This document shows, piece by piece, positions 45,700 through 58,930 of a DNA stretch of 64,000 nucleotides (position 1 is its first letter; each line of letters begins with the position of its first letter). Both the position numbers and the translations under genes were made by a program. The DNA comes from Eucalyptus grandis (taxonomy: Eukaryota; Streptophyta; Magnoliopsida; Myrtales; Myrtaceae). The stretch covers positions 62,541,034 to 62,605,033 of the forward strand of contig NC_052614.1 in assembly GCF_016545825.1 (NCBI RefSeq), in the 5' to 3' direction. The notes beneath the pieces are model-generated. The model saw nothing but the letters and a program-made list of their open reading frames with translations. It did no database searches and was not told the origin of the DNA.

Positions 45700-48035
45700 A
45701 TAGACAAAACTAATTTCCTTTTTGATTGTTGAGTAATTTTGCTGGGTTGAGTTCTAATGTTTTAAGACAAAATGGACAACTTGTTCTTTAGTATTCTTGA
45801 CCTATTCAAGAATAATGTTATATCATATATTTGAAGCATTTGTTTCAACTATTTTTATAAAGGTAGATATATGTTTGAAATGTTGTTCTAAATTGGGGAG
45901 AAAACCAATACATCATCCATATAGACCAGGATGTAATCTAAATAATGATTGAAAATTTCATTCATGATTATTTGAAATTCTGAAGGGGCATTCTTGAGAC
46001 TAAATGGCATAACATTCAATTCATATTGACCGAAAGGGACAGTAAAAGCTGTTTTATATTGATCCTTTTTATTGATTTGTATTTGCCAAAATCCTAATTT
46101 CATGTCAAATTTTGAAAATATTTTTGATCTACATAATCTGTTTAACAAGTCCTTTTTGTTGGGTATTGGATACCTTATTCATCTAAGGGTTGCATCCAAA
46201 GTTTGATCATTAATAACTAACTTGGGAATGGGAACACATTTTCTAATTCAACATTTTTATTGACATAGAAAACAGAACAACTCCATGATGATTGACTTTT
46301 CCTAATAAGTTTTTTTGTTCAAAAGATCTTGTATTTCTATTTGGCAAAATTTTAAAACTTCTTGATTCATTTGTATAGGACGAGCTTTGTAGGTATTTTA
46401 TTTTCAGAAAAATCTTATTCATGAGATAAATCTACAATATGCTTTTTTCTTTCCCAAAAAGCATTAGGTAAGGTGGAACATATAATTTTCTCTACGTGTT
46501 TTTGTAGGGATGCTATTTTATCTTTGATGTTTGTTTTTAAAGATTTTCTTCTTTTAAAAAATAAAATTCTGAGTCTTCTTTTAAAATTTTAAGTTGGTTT
46601 TCTTTATCTTTTATAAGACAATTTATTTCTAAAATTGAATGTTCTTATAAGATATTTAGGTTTCTCATTTGTGATTTTGTTATAAAGTCAAATGTGCTTT
46701 TTCTATTTAAAGCATGAATTTCAATTCCTTCATTTGTTACTGTAAAATGTTGAATTAATTGTATGAAGGGTGTTTCTAGAATTACTTCATGTATCATATT
46801 TTTAATTAAAAGAAAGGAAATTTTGTAAGACATTTGATTTTTATTATTATTAAGGCTTCTAACAATTTACATTTAATATTTAACTTGTCTCCTAAGGCTG
46901 ACTTTAATGATTCAAATGTTTTATCGAAGTATTTTGTTGGAACAAGGATTTCTTTGATATAATTGAGATTTGCCCCTGTATCAAAAGTACTGTTGTTTCA
47001 ATAATAACTTCATTATTGATTTTTATTGTTATGTTTATTATCCATTTAGAGGTTATTTTTGTTAATAGCATTAACATGTTTTGATTAAGTATTAGTGATT
47101 TCATTTTGATCTTCCAATTTTAATTTTCCCTTTGTGACGAGAGATTTTATATAAGAGATTTCTTGTTTCAATTCTATTTTGCAGCCTTCAAGGCTTGTAT
47201 TTCTAATTTTTATTGTTTTATTTTAATTTGGAGATCATTAATATTTATTGGCCTAGATTGGTTTATTTATTTATTTATTATTTCTATTAAGAATAGCTTT
47301 TAGATTATAAGAAGTATTAGGTTTAGAAGTAATATTCATTGAAAATTGAAATCTATCTAAGCATTCTATTTTGGCTTCTAGTTCATCAGTAGTGCTGAGG
47401 AGGAATTCTTTTTCTTTTGTCAACATATTTATTTCAGGAATAGATTTATCAAGAGAAGCATCTTCATATTATGATTTTCAAGAGATTTCTATTTCATTTA
47501 TTTGAAGACATTCTTCTTCAAGAAATTCATCATAAGAGGTATCATCAGTTTCTATAAGGTTGTTATTTAATTGGTATAAAGTATTATCATCTAATGAGAG
47601 TTCATTTATTCTTTTACTAATTCTACAATGTTTTGAAATATATCATTTTCTACCACGTTAGTAACATTTAAGATCTTTAAAAAATTTCTTATTAGTTTAT
47701 GGTCTATTTTGGTGTCTTCATTTATTTTTGTGAAGTTGTGATTTGTTACAGGGTTTTTTTTTTTTTTTTTGCTTTTTAAGAAGGACAAGTTCTTTTGCAT
47801 TTGATTTTGACTTTTCATTATAAGAAGGGTTGTATTGGGCATAGAAATCTCCTAAACTTCTAAAAGATTGTTCTTCTTTGAGTTGTCTTTGTAATTTGAT
47901 TTCATTACACATTTGTGTTCCTTATCTAGTATCTACAAACGTAAGAGACTATTTCTCCGTATGAAAGTAGATCATAAGGTATTTAGTCACTGTATTCTTC
48001 TCTAATCCTATCTCTAACTTGGTCACATATTATTT
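45700..48035 (-). pseudogene. Endogenous pararetrovirus relic (Caulimoviridae-like): coat, protease and reverse transcriptase fragments
   Basis: On the minus strand, in viral order: a coat-protein-side region (about 47,720-48,035) with a Lys-rich run; a degenerate CCHC zinc knuckle near 47,600-47,660 with ligand codons lost; a protease-side region (46,645-47,104); and a reverse transcriptase fragment at 45,888-46,148 with 'FSKFD', 'GFWQI', 'VPFGQYE', 'KNAPSEFQ' and the YMDD catalytic box. The FWQI and PFGQYE pattern separates caulimovirids from Ty3/gypsy. It is broken by many stops and frameshifts, and RNase H and movement protein are not identifiable. Only weak similarity continues below 45,888. 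It cannot produce a functional protein as it stands. Confidence 0.82.
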
Positions 48036-48062
48036 AGGGTAAACCTACTAAGATTTTTAATA

Positions 48063-48064
<2 letters not shown>

Positions 48065-48094
<30 letters not shown>
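48065..48094. repeat. AT dinucleotide microsatellite (copy B)
   Basis: Counterpart of the run at 379-408, with a short 'taatagacat' lead-in that copy A lacks. Confidence 0.85.
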
Positions 48095-48096
<2 letters not shown>

Positions 48097-48780
48097 CAAA
48101 AGTGCATGACTTTACTAACGTCAAAGATGCCGAAGTCGATTTTTTTTTTTTTTTCAATCTTATTGACCTTAGTTCCATAGGAGCAAGTCAGAAAGATTTA
48201 GAAATAGAATCATCTGATTTGATTCATTCTCAATAGCCATGAGATGATCATCTTAGGGTGATCCTTTTGTCGACGGATGCTCCTATTACACGTAGTCTCT
48301 AATAAATCCTTTTGTCACGTGACCCCAAGCAAAAAAATGCATAGGTTGCACAATTTCAGGCAAACTAGATCTAGACAAGATGCAAGCATCACATAAGGGC
48401 CACTTAAGTTGTATGCCCTAGGCAATGGGCCACCAAGGTTGTGCGACCTTAGGCTAGGTGACACTAGTGCCACCCGAACCTAAGCAATCGCACATTATAC
48501 TTCCTCTTGCTCCTCGAAGCTACCTCAATGAATCCTAGGTCTAAAGGTAAGAGACTATGAATAATGCAAAACCAAAGAGTAAAAGCGAAATTTTAGTTTC
48601 TGAGGTTAAGAAAGGGAACTGAAAAAATTCATTAATCCTTAAGAGGAGCTTTTGGAGAATGTCGTAAAGACAAAGAAAGGATGATCTATTTTTAGCTTTG
48701 GGCTTTTGCTAATGCAAGCTTTCAGATAAAATGGTTCAATTTTTTTTACCAAACACCACAACTTACTCATTAAGAATTAT

Positions 48781-49456
48781 CTATGATGCTTCATTCATTA
48801 AAGATGCAGAGGTTGCTGCAGTAATAGAGGCGGATGAATGGAGATGACCATCCCCAAGATCAAATGAATTGCTTGAAATCCAAGCCGCAGTTTGTGTTGT
48901 CCTTCCACCAGCTGCAAAAGAAAAAGTGATTTTCCTGGGCGCTGACATGGAAGATCTAACCAAAAGGAGGCTCGGAAGCTGCTAAAACCTCAAGGGACCA
49001 AAATTCAGTGGCATAGGCTCATTTGGTTCTGCCCTAATATCCCATAATTTTGCGTTTATAGCTTGTCATATTAAACAAGCTACAAACAAAAGATAGAATG
49101 AAGTAGTGGAGTTCTATTAATGGTGTAGGTTTGCTCTATAAGCAAGACGATGAATCTTGTGATCATCTGTTCTTTTATTTGTATTTTCATTTTTTAAGGC
49201 AGGTTTGGGATAGAGTCATGGTTTTGTTGCATCTGAATAGGCAAGTAGAGGATTGGCCATATGAGCTCTCTTGGGCTCTTCAATTCTTGAAGGGCAGAAG
49301 CTTAAAGATTGTCCTGATAAAACTAGCATGGTATGTCACTATATATAGCATTTGGAAGGAGCAAAATATGGTTCTTCATGGGCAAACCACTCCATGTAAA
49401 CAAGGTTTTGGCAGGCAATTTGCTTATGGATCAGACCTGCCTTTGAAGCTTTAATA
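48781..49456 (+). pseudogene. LINE ORF2 C-terminal fragment with zf-RVT domain, copy B
   Basis: Counterpart of 1,080-1,760. It has the same motif series, 'ELLEIQAAVC' then D-D-E-S-C-D-H-L-F-F and I-Y-S-I-W-K-E-Q, with the same break between them, so the damage predates the duplication. Confidence 0.8.
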
Positions 49457-50709
49457 AGTGATGGAAGGAGAGTGGTGGATGATGAAGTTAACAATCTATA
49501 TTTTAAATGGAGAATCCCAGATTAGATTGTCATCTGGGCCTTTGTGCTTTGTGTTTCCTTGTTCTTGTAGAAGTATTAGTTTTTCCCCTCAGCTGATATG
49601 TAATAAGGGACTCGAGCCATCAGGCCATTTTGCAAGGGGATTTCTGGGTGTTAGGCTTTGTAATTTAGCTTGGGACTTTCCTTTGGACATTGGGGTTCGA
49701 TGATTTAGGTTTAAGGTTGGGCCTACTGGCTCTTAGGTTTGTGAGGGTTATTTGACTAATTCTGGGCTTGTATTGGGAAGGAGTCCTCCCATTATTTGGG
49801 TTTTGGGCAATAAAGTAAAAGAGAATTCCAAATCGACATTAGAAGTAAGGGTAAATGATACAAATGATTTCTAAACTTTAAACTAATGTACAATGTGATC
49901 CATGAAATTTAAGTTTGCTCAATATGGTCATTGAACTTTAGTTTAATATGAAATATTGTTCATGAACTTTCAATTTGTTTGATGTTGTTCCTAAACTTTA
50001 GTACATGTTTAATTTAGTTCTGAACTGTATTTACATGTTCAATATATCGCCTTGTGCAAAGAGGTGAGTTTTGAAGCGTTGGATAGTTCCATTGAATTTT
50101 TCCTTAACTTTAAAATCCATTTAGAAACAACTAAACTTTTGGACAGATTAGTTTGTATAAGATCCCATGTATGGTTGACGAACAAGGCATTCAAAATTTC
50201 ATAGTGGGTCAAGCAAAAATGGCAATAGAGTGGCACATTGATGTCTCTTAGTGAAAGAGTGAGAGTGAATAAAAAAAAATTGGGTTTAGAAGTTCTAGAT
50301 TTGTCACGAATTTGAATAGAATGAGTGGGAAGAAAAGAAACATAAGTATAGGAGCTTGACATAGATGTAAAGAGGATTTGCAGGTCTTTTGTGGGAGGAA
50401 TTCAATCGAGAGAGGAGTTAGGTTGGGACACAGTAATTGGGGTCAGAGGGAGAGGCGGCGAAGGGGAAAAAGAAATAAAAGCAAGTTGGTGGGCAAAAAA
50501 GAGGACGGAGAGAGGTTAGGAGGTTAGGCTAGATAAGAGGAGAGAGGCCAAGGAGTTTGAGTATTATAGGAGGAGAGAGCATCAAATAGGGGTGATCGGG
50601 TCCAGGGTAGGTAAGGTCTAGACCTGGACCATGTACCCGACCCTGTTTGCATTAGACCTTGGTCTCGACCCACCCTATTTTTCCGATCTGGGAACAGGGT
50701 TAACCCTAT

Positions 50710-52780
50710 TTATATTGGAACCTGTTTTGCATAAAAATTGAAATATGACAAGAACTGAGCTGCAATTATTGAAGTACCATGGCTTTTTAACAACAATGGA
50801 GGCTTTTCTTCCTGACTAGCTTGATAAACATTATTAGATGGAAGATAGAAGTATGCATAAGCATTTTGACCAGGAACTTCAGTTGGAAATTTAATCAGCT
50901 CTGGCAAGCTGAAATAAGACTGGTACTTCAAACTGTCTGGTGAAGAGGACCATATAATCCAAAAATCAATGACTTCTGACTTTTCGTCATTAAAAGTCAC
51001 CTGTAGACAATAAACAAAAGGAAATTATAACAACAATGAGAAACACTAATTACTACAGCACAGTCCACACTTCATTAAATATGAGGAGATTACTACGGTA
51101 AAGTATTGTAAGCACATTAGCCACAGATATTGGAAGTACTCCTGATGCTCCCTCAACCTATAGGCAATTGTTTCTTGAAGTCTGCAAAAAGAGAATGTGC
51201 ACAATATACCAATCCATCAACTTAAAAAAATTAGTAACAACAATTCGTCACAAAGAAGGTATTGAACATACTATGTCTGTATGTCTGTGAATGGAATGTC
51301 AAGCAATGATAATGAGCTCTGAAGAACGTCAATAATTGCAAGATGAGACCTTCCCCTCTGCCTGCAAGCAGATTCTAAATAATTGATATGGAGAATCATA
51401 CAATAATTTGTATTTTGATAATGTTAACACCTTAGATCATCACATGGAAGAAAGCTCACCTGTAGTTGTAAGCAATCAGGGTCTTCTGTTTGTCGCTCTG
51501 GATAACTTCATAAGAGTTCATACCGAAAACCCATAATGGCCTAGCAAACTCAGCATTTGACGGATAAAGAGGCAGGACTTCATTTGTAGATTCAATCTGT
51601 TGAATCTTGAAGCACATAAAAGATACAATTCAGTTCCTTTCCAACCACATCATTGATAATGCTATGAGTGTATAAGTAGCAGTTGAAAGAGCTCGCATAT
51701 GTAACGTTTATTCAATCACCTGTAGAAAATCTACAACTAAATAATTTATCCTCATTTATAATTTTCACAGTGTGACATCCAAAAGCCATACTATATGACT
51801 GATGTAGTCTGAGTCTGGATGGAGTTTGATGTGGAAATTATGGAGAAGAACCATAATTACGGTATAAATCACCATGTGGAAAACCTGCTTTGGATTGGTT
51901 ACCATAAAAAAATGATCGCTAGGAAAGATCTTCAATGACATGAAGCACCTAAAATATCTAGACTATTCAAAGTCGATAAGCATGAACTGCAATGCCCCAG
52001 GGTTAAGATCTTACCCACTTATAGAGATTGCAAAATCCATTATGTCTATCTGTAATGAAAAATAGTTCACATGCATGTGTTCAAAGCACAATGTGATGTC
52101 TAGCACAATTTCAAGCCACTTCACTATGAAATTTCTTTCTACGTTTTCACTAAGACATTACATGTCCACAACTTCTAATGTAATATAGCTTTAGCAAGCC
52201 AGACTCAATCATCCAAGTAGAGCGAGACAGAACAAAATTCGCAAAAATGTTGGAAATAAATCACCTCACAAGTAAGAAGAGACATACCAGATGACTCCAT
52301 ATACATATCATGGATAATACATGATTAAGAGACATTATAACATGAAAATACCAATAGAAAAAACTGTAGTGTCATTTTTTTTCAACTCATTAAAAATGAG
52401 ACCAACATGCTCAGATCATCATGAAAGCAACATAATAAAAAAATTCATCAAGGTGACCCTTATTTGTTATTTAGGCAGATTAGCTAGAATTGGGAATAAG
52501 CCATTTACATTCGACGATTATTTTTGGGGACCAGGCTCCTCTTTTGTTCATTCACAACACAGTAATACTAGATCTTACATTTCTTCAGCATCAAAGAACA
52601 TCCGGTGACAAATGGACTTGTACTATTGAATGAGAAATCAATTTGCACCATTTAGTAATTTTGATCTGAGCCAAAAGACAAAAGTACCTTTTGGAGACCA
52701 TTTAGGCTCAATTGGTGACTCAACATGTTTAGGATCATGACCAACAACATAGACACGCCTATAAATATCTCTGCATGTAA
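50710..52780 (-). pseudogene. Captured S9-family peptidase gene fragment, copy B
   Basis: Counterpart of 3,061-5,140. The block at 50,710-51,000 reads 'SLPELIKFPTEVPGQNAYAY', closer to the expected family sequence than copy A (EDLGQ there). The upstream pieces and intron-like spacers are also kept. Confidence 0.7.
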
Positions 52781-53883
52781 GTATTAAGAAAATCAACAAG
52801 ACAAGGCAACAATGGCATATATCAGTTGCTCACCTTGTTGATCATATTCCACTGCCCCATCAATGGACCAATCATCGCATCTCGACCACTTCCATGATAT
52901 TTAAGTTGCAACAATGGCATACATTACTTGCTGAAACCAGAAAAAACATAATGCAACAACTTGAGGCATTCGGTTTCTCACAAGAAAGATGTGCAACAGC
53001 TTACCATTGGTGGTGGCATAACATGAGCCTCAACAACAGCAAGTTCCTTTCTCACTGACATTCCAAAGAGAAATCAAACACAAATAACCCTCTCCCTCCA
53101 CCCAAAACACACATGCTCACTGACAGTAACCCACACATACAAGTAAGGATAAAACAAGTACCATTTTAGTTCCTACAGATTTCACAGATATGAACTTTGT
53201 TTTGCCTTTTTTCCTCTACACAATGCAGATGCATTCATAGGTTCTCGACACGATGTGAACAAACAGATTATGCCTAATTGCAGCTACTGAAAATAATATT
53301 TGTAACAAATTGCTCAAACCCATCAAACATAGTTTAATCAAAGTATCAAATGTCTTCCTCGACTGAACTAGTTGCATATATTCTAGACCAATATTACAAA
53401 TCCAAGAGCAACTTAGCACTTTAAAAACATCAAAGCCTGATCAGACCTTAAGCATGTAGTAGTTAAAACGTCGTTTATTTCCTGTTGAACAAAACAACCC
53501 TGCATCAGTTAAGCAATTTAGCCAATTAACAAGTTGTAGGACAATTTTTTACTGATCACATATCAACCTTGTCCTTGATGCGCTCGATCTTCTTCTCCTT
53601 CTTCGGCCTTGCGTTCCACGTGATACAAAATCTCTGACAAAAACCTAAAATTCATATATAAAGAAAAATCAATAAGAAACTATACTCTAGAGACATGCAA
53701 AAGTTATGATTTAACAAAGTATATTTACTTACCACAAAACTGGAGTTTCCATAAAATGAAGTTTATTTTCCAATGATAATGTCCTTGGTAAGACAATCCA
53801 AATCTACAAAAAAAAAAAAATTATAAAAAAGAGAGAGAGAGGTTAAATAAGGCATTCACTTAATAGATAGTTATACGATTGAA

Positions 53884-55990
53884 TTACAAGATATAAAGAA
53901 ATATATATAACTTACCCGCCTCAAACTTTTCTGCATTCTCGATGCACTCTTCAACATTAATTGGCACGCGAACAACTCTCAACCAATCTTGAGTACAAAT
54001 TAAACCTTTCACCACTCTAGGAGTCAAAGAACTTCGAAAGCCATCAAGTACACGTCCCGATATACAAAAAGTCGACTCTGAAGCAATGGTAATCACGGGA
54101 ATAGACAAAATATCTCGAGCAATCAAAGATAAGATTTTATACTTTGACCAGTACTCTTCTACCACATCAAAAGATTAATATTAAGGATATCTTCACTTTC
54201 AGCTTCAAAATACCAATCAAGCTCAAATTTGTTTTCATCCAACACTATTTTCTTCCCATGGAGAAAGCTTTTGTGTCAAGCATCGATTTCACAATCATTG
54301 TCATCAATATCAATATTGGAAGCACTACTACTATTACTCACGCTTGAATCACCAAATTTTTCTTTACTAGAAGAGCCAACAAAAGATCGCTCATAAAATT
54401 TATACCAATTCTCCAAGGTGACCTTCACTTTATCATGCATCTCATCAATTTTTGCTTCATCATCATAGATTTGTTCAAAACGGAACTTTACATAATTCAA
54501 CTTCTTTGTAGGATCCAATGCAACCACAATCAATGCCATCATATTAACTTTATCTAAACTCTCATAATACTTGTCAAACTTCTCTTTCTTTTTTAAACCC
54601 ATAGCTTGAAGCTTTAGGTCTAAAGAATTCGTCACATTATTCAAATACTTATACAACATAGCTATCCCCTCAAATAATCATTGGAAGTAACATATGAACT
54701 ACCCGACATCCTTTTGGTTGTATCATAAAAACCATCTTAGAAATTTAGAAAGAATGATGGCATTTTCCCAATCTTCATCTTCAGGTGGATCATTGTCAAT
54801 TTCCCTTAAGAAAAATAAATCTTTATCTTCCATTCTTTTAAAAGCTTTCTTCAACTTTATAGCGGTATCTAACATCATGTAAGTGGAGTTCCATCTAGTG
54901 GCAACATCAAGACAGACCGAACCCTTGTATGCAATCCTCTCACTCTCAATGCAAGCTTTGAATGTCTTAGCTCTCGCCGGAGAATTCCTCACATACCTAA
55001 CTATGTTTCGGATGCGTGCAATAGAATCACGCACCTCATTCAATCCATCTCTTACTATCAAGTTAAGTATATGAGCAATGTATCTCATATGTAAAGTATC
55101 GCCATTCAAAATCAAAAATCCTCTTTCTGAAAATTTTTCTTTCAAATAACTAATGACCACACCATTTGAACTTGCATTATCCACTGTTATTGTGGACACT
55201 TTCTTTTTTATTCCCCAATCATAAATGTAATTCTCCAACATTTTCCCAATCTCCTTACCCTTGTGACTATGCATCACCACAAAATTAATTATTCTTTTTT
55301 GCAACTGCCAATTTTTATCAATATAATGTGCAGTAAGACAGAAATAATTCAAGTTTTGAATGGAACTCCACATATCTGTTGTGAGTGCAATCATAGATTT
55401 AAGCTTACCAAAGTAAGCTTTCAAACAAGTCCTTTCACTTAGATATAACTTCATACAATCTCTTACCATTGTAAATCGTAAAAGATGATGGAAGAGAGGT
55501 TGCAATTCATTAACAAAATCATGAAAACCAATACGCTCAACCATGGAAAATGGTTGTTCATCAACAATAATCATCCGAGCAAGCATATGCCTACAACATT
55601 CTTGATCAAACTTCCATGTTGTTAAGATACTACCACCACTAGTAGTATTTTCCCCTACCTCGCCCACCACATCTTTGTCACGTAATGCAAACAACATTTG
55701 CTTTTTATCTATACGAGGATACTTTTTGCACTTTCTCAAGTGCTTCCACATAGTAGAGGTTCCATGATCAACATTACACACATAATTCATCCCACAATGA
55801 ATGCACTTCACCTTAACTGTTTTCTATGTTTTCTCATTTATAATTCTCGAAAAATTGTCCCAACAATTTGATTGATTAGCTCACTTTTTACCCGAAGGAG
55901 GATGAAAGTTAGATACCATCACCTTGTTTGCTGTGTCTATGGTCACAGATTCCACTTCATCAGCTCTATGGAATGGCAATTCCATGAGCG
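53884..55990 (-). pseudogene. hAT transposase (copy B, broken)
   Basis: Counterpart of 6,230-8,344. Open stretches are 54,723-55,811 (BED finger and catalytic part), 54,276-54,659 and 53,884-54,165 (hATC domain, 'SGRVLDGFRSSL'). The TAG at 55,824-55,826 and the TGA at 54,276-54,278 are shared with copy A. A frameshift near 54,680-54,725 is private to copy B, and the arginine codon CGA corresponding to the copy A stop at 6,731 is intact here. Confidence 0.87.
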
Positions 55991-56817
55991 GACTCATTTT
56001 ATTATGTCCCCCCACTTCTATTAATATGTCTTTGTCTTGATCTATTGACTGAAAATTGAAAACAAATTATATAATATTAGGATTCTACAAAAACATATTA
56101 GTTTTCATAGTAAATCAAATCTCTCAATCACTGAAACCCAGCAATGAATCATCATAGGTCTCTCATTATACAGTCGAGATACCAAGCCAAAGATAAAGTT
56201 CAGCCATATGCAGACTTCGTACCAAAAAAAAAACAAAAAAACAAAAAAACCATCTAGCTTCACAGGATAGAAAGAAATGAAGCAAACCTTTTGAACATTT
56301 ATGTCATGCAAGAGAATGCATAAGTCTTAATATTTATGAGATATTCGGAAGCAAAATTTGGTGAATATAACGCACAACTTTGTCAACTCATTCCTGAAGT
56401 TGATTTTATATGCGAGAGGCAACCTGTTCACATTATAAACCAGTCCAACAGCCAAAAAATATTCGACAATTGAAAGTCTTGACTAGCAGCTGCATCATAT
56501 CAATTCTGAAGCACTGTGGTGCTGCATCATTTTTAAATTTCTGGAATTCCACATAATTGAACCTTTAAACCTAAACATCGGATTCACCGATTGTATAATT
56601 TGAAAAAATAATAATCATGGCCATGAGCCGACACCAGAGCAGCTTTTAGATGGTCCTAGGACTCATAGCAGTTAATTAAATTCCAAAGTCATGCACGGCA
56701 CATATCAACATCAACGAGCTGCAGAAGCCGACCATCAATAACAAGAATCAATGTGTTCTTGCCAAAATGCTCACGAAAGATGCCATTGTCGTGCCTTAGT
56801 TCTAGACAGTGGACTCC

Positions 56818-57064
56818 TACACAAGCCCAAAGCAAACTTCAAAAACTCGACACGCCCAAAGCAAACTTCAAAAACTCGACACAAGCCGGAAGCACCCGAG
56901 AGAGAGACCTTGGAACCGGGTGCAGAGTCTGCAGACGATGTCGAGGGGTGCGCAGCGGCGACGGTGGCGAACCCGGCGACAGCTCCGGCGGTGGCATTCT
57001 CCAGCGACGGATCATCCGTATCAGCCCAAAGCAAACTCCAAAAACTTGACACAAGCGAAAGCAC

Positions 57065-57111
<47 letters not shown>

Positions 57112-57200
57112 CGCAGTCTGTGGACAACATCGAGGGGGTGCGTAGTGGTGACGGTGGCGAACCCGGCGACAGCTCCAGTGGTGGCGTTCTCCCACCGACG
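56818..57200. repeat. GC-rich tandem duplication with (GA)n microsatellite (copy B)
   Basis: Counterpart of 9,172-9,600. The (GA)n run (57,067-57,105) is about half as long as in copy A. An extra 33-base duplication of 'gcccaaagcaaacttcaaaa' is present at 56,824-56,880. Confidence 0.85.
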
Positions 57201-57654
57201 GATCTAGCAATGGGGTGCAACGAAGGAAAAGCAAGTCTGCGGGTGTGAGTCGTGACCGTGTGAGTGTGAGAGGTAAAGAAGATAGAAATGAATTAGGGTT
57301 TTTTATTTGGGGCTGCCATAAAAACTAGTTCTCAAACTAGTTCCCAAACTAGTCCGGTCGATCCGGTTTCCAGGTGGGTAATCCCTTGAAACCGGTTCCT
57401 AGACCAGTTTAAACAGGGTCTGAATTTTGGGAACCAGTTCCCGGACCGGTTTCAACCAGAACCGGTTCTCGACCCTGTTTTTCGGGTGGGCCGGACCGGG
57501 AACCGGGTAAACCTGGTCTGGTTGCACACCCCTAGCGTTAGAGGAGCGAGAAGAAAGAATAAATTGGTTGAATGAAACAAAAAATGAAGGGGCTGATACT
57601 AAACAGTGGGTTATATAGGATAAAGTGTTGAAGGATTATATAAAAAGAAAAAAA

Positions 57655-58930
57655 ATCCTCTAATCAAGCCCAGCATAACAACCGATAAAAGCACGACCAC
57701 TTGATTGATCAATACAACAATAGCTTTTGTGATTCAACACGTACTCAAGAAATACCCATGATACAAAATAAGGTGCTAACTTGTGAGAAACACAATTAAC
57801 TAAACTAGAACCCAAATAAAAAGTGGAAAGAATAAATGTCATAGATGATAGGATTGGGAAATCGATTAGTAGTGTAAGTAGTAACAAAGAGCATCAACCC
57901 AATCCAAAGAAAGCATATGAGCATAGATTAATAAGGATCAAGATATTTCGACTAAGTGTTTTACATTCTGATGGGCCATTTTGAGATGGTTCCCTCCGTC
58001 ATGAGTTTGTAAAAATTTAATTTTGGTATTACACAAATTTTCAATAAAACAATGGAAGCGATAAAAGTGTGTATGCACTACAAATTTAATTTTCATAGGA
58101 AAGACCCAAGTAAACTAAGAGTAGTCATCAATGAATAATACAAAATATATGAAACTGAAAATGGATAAAATTGCACTCATTTGGACATCAAATGAATTAT
58201 AATCAATGGAAAAGATGTCCGATGACTAGAAAACTCTAAAGGCAATTGATGAGATTTGCCCCACAAGATAGGACTCGCAAGATACTAATCTAGAACTAGA
58301 ATTGCAAACATGACTCAAAACTTATCTATTAGGATGCCCGGGGACGAGCATGCTAGTGAGTGAGTGAGTGAAGTAGAGGAAGCCATGATAGGATGCGAGT
58401 GAAATGACATCAATAAGTTAGAAATCAGATAAAGATCATGAGAGAAGTCAGCTTGGAGGAGAGTTTTCTCTGTTCATTGATCCTTCAAAGTAAAGGATGA
58501 ACCATTAAAATCAATAGGATAAGAACTTTTGCATCCAAGTTGAGTAACTAAGAGGAGATTGCGAGCAAGATAGGGACATGATACATGAGATAACGACAAA
58601 GATCGAGAGCAAGCGTGCAAAAGAAAAATACACAGATGGTCCATGAACTTTGACAATGATAATATTACACATTTTTATATAGCTTAGGGATTAGATTGAA
58701 CACGTATCAAAAGTTTAGAGATCACATTGGAAAAATTGCGTATTGGATTAAAGTTCAAGGATCATACTAAACAAATTGAAAGTTCATGTACGACTGTACA
58801 AATTAAATTAAAATTTAGATACAACTTGTTTCATTATTCATATGAAAAAAGACTTTACCAACTTGATTAATAGGCAATAAACAACCATTACCAACTAAGA
58901 CTTTTGTCAAATCGTAAAACAGTTTAAGAT
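57655..58930 (-). pseudogene. Ty1/copia pol remnant (copy B)
   Basis: Counterpart of 10,030-11,330. 'NLLLVTQL' and 'YPIDFNGSSFTLKD' lie near 58,474-58,640, and the integrase linker near 57,660-57,887 includes 'YVLNHKSYCCID'. Inactivated in the same way. Confidence 0.78.

Larger units (their letters stand above)
50587..57534 (-). mobile_element. hAT DNA transposon carrying a captured peptidase gene fragment (copy B)
   Basis: Ends TAGGGGTGATCGGGTCC on the left and, reverse-complemented, TAGGGGTGTGCAACCAGACC on the right. Flanks are GCATCAAA (50,579-50,586) and GCGTTAGA (57,535-57,542). Together with the copy A flanks these four octamers agree on GCRTYRRA, which supports a single original 8-bp target duplication. 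It has the same inner parts as copy A. Confidence 0.8.
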
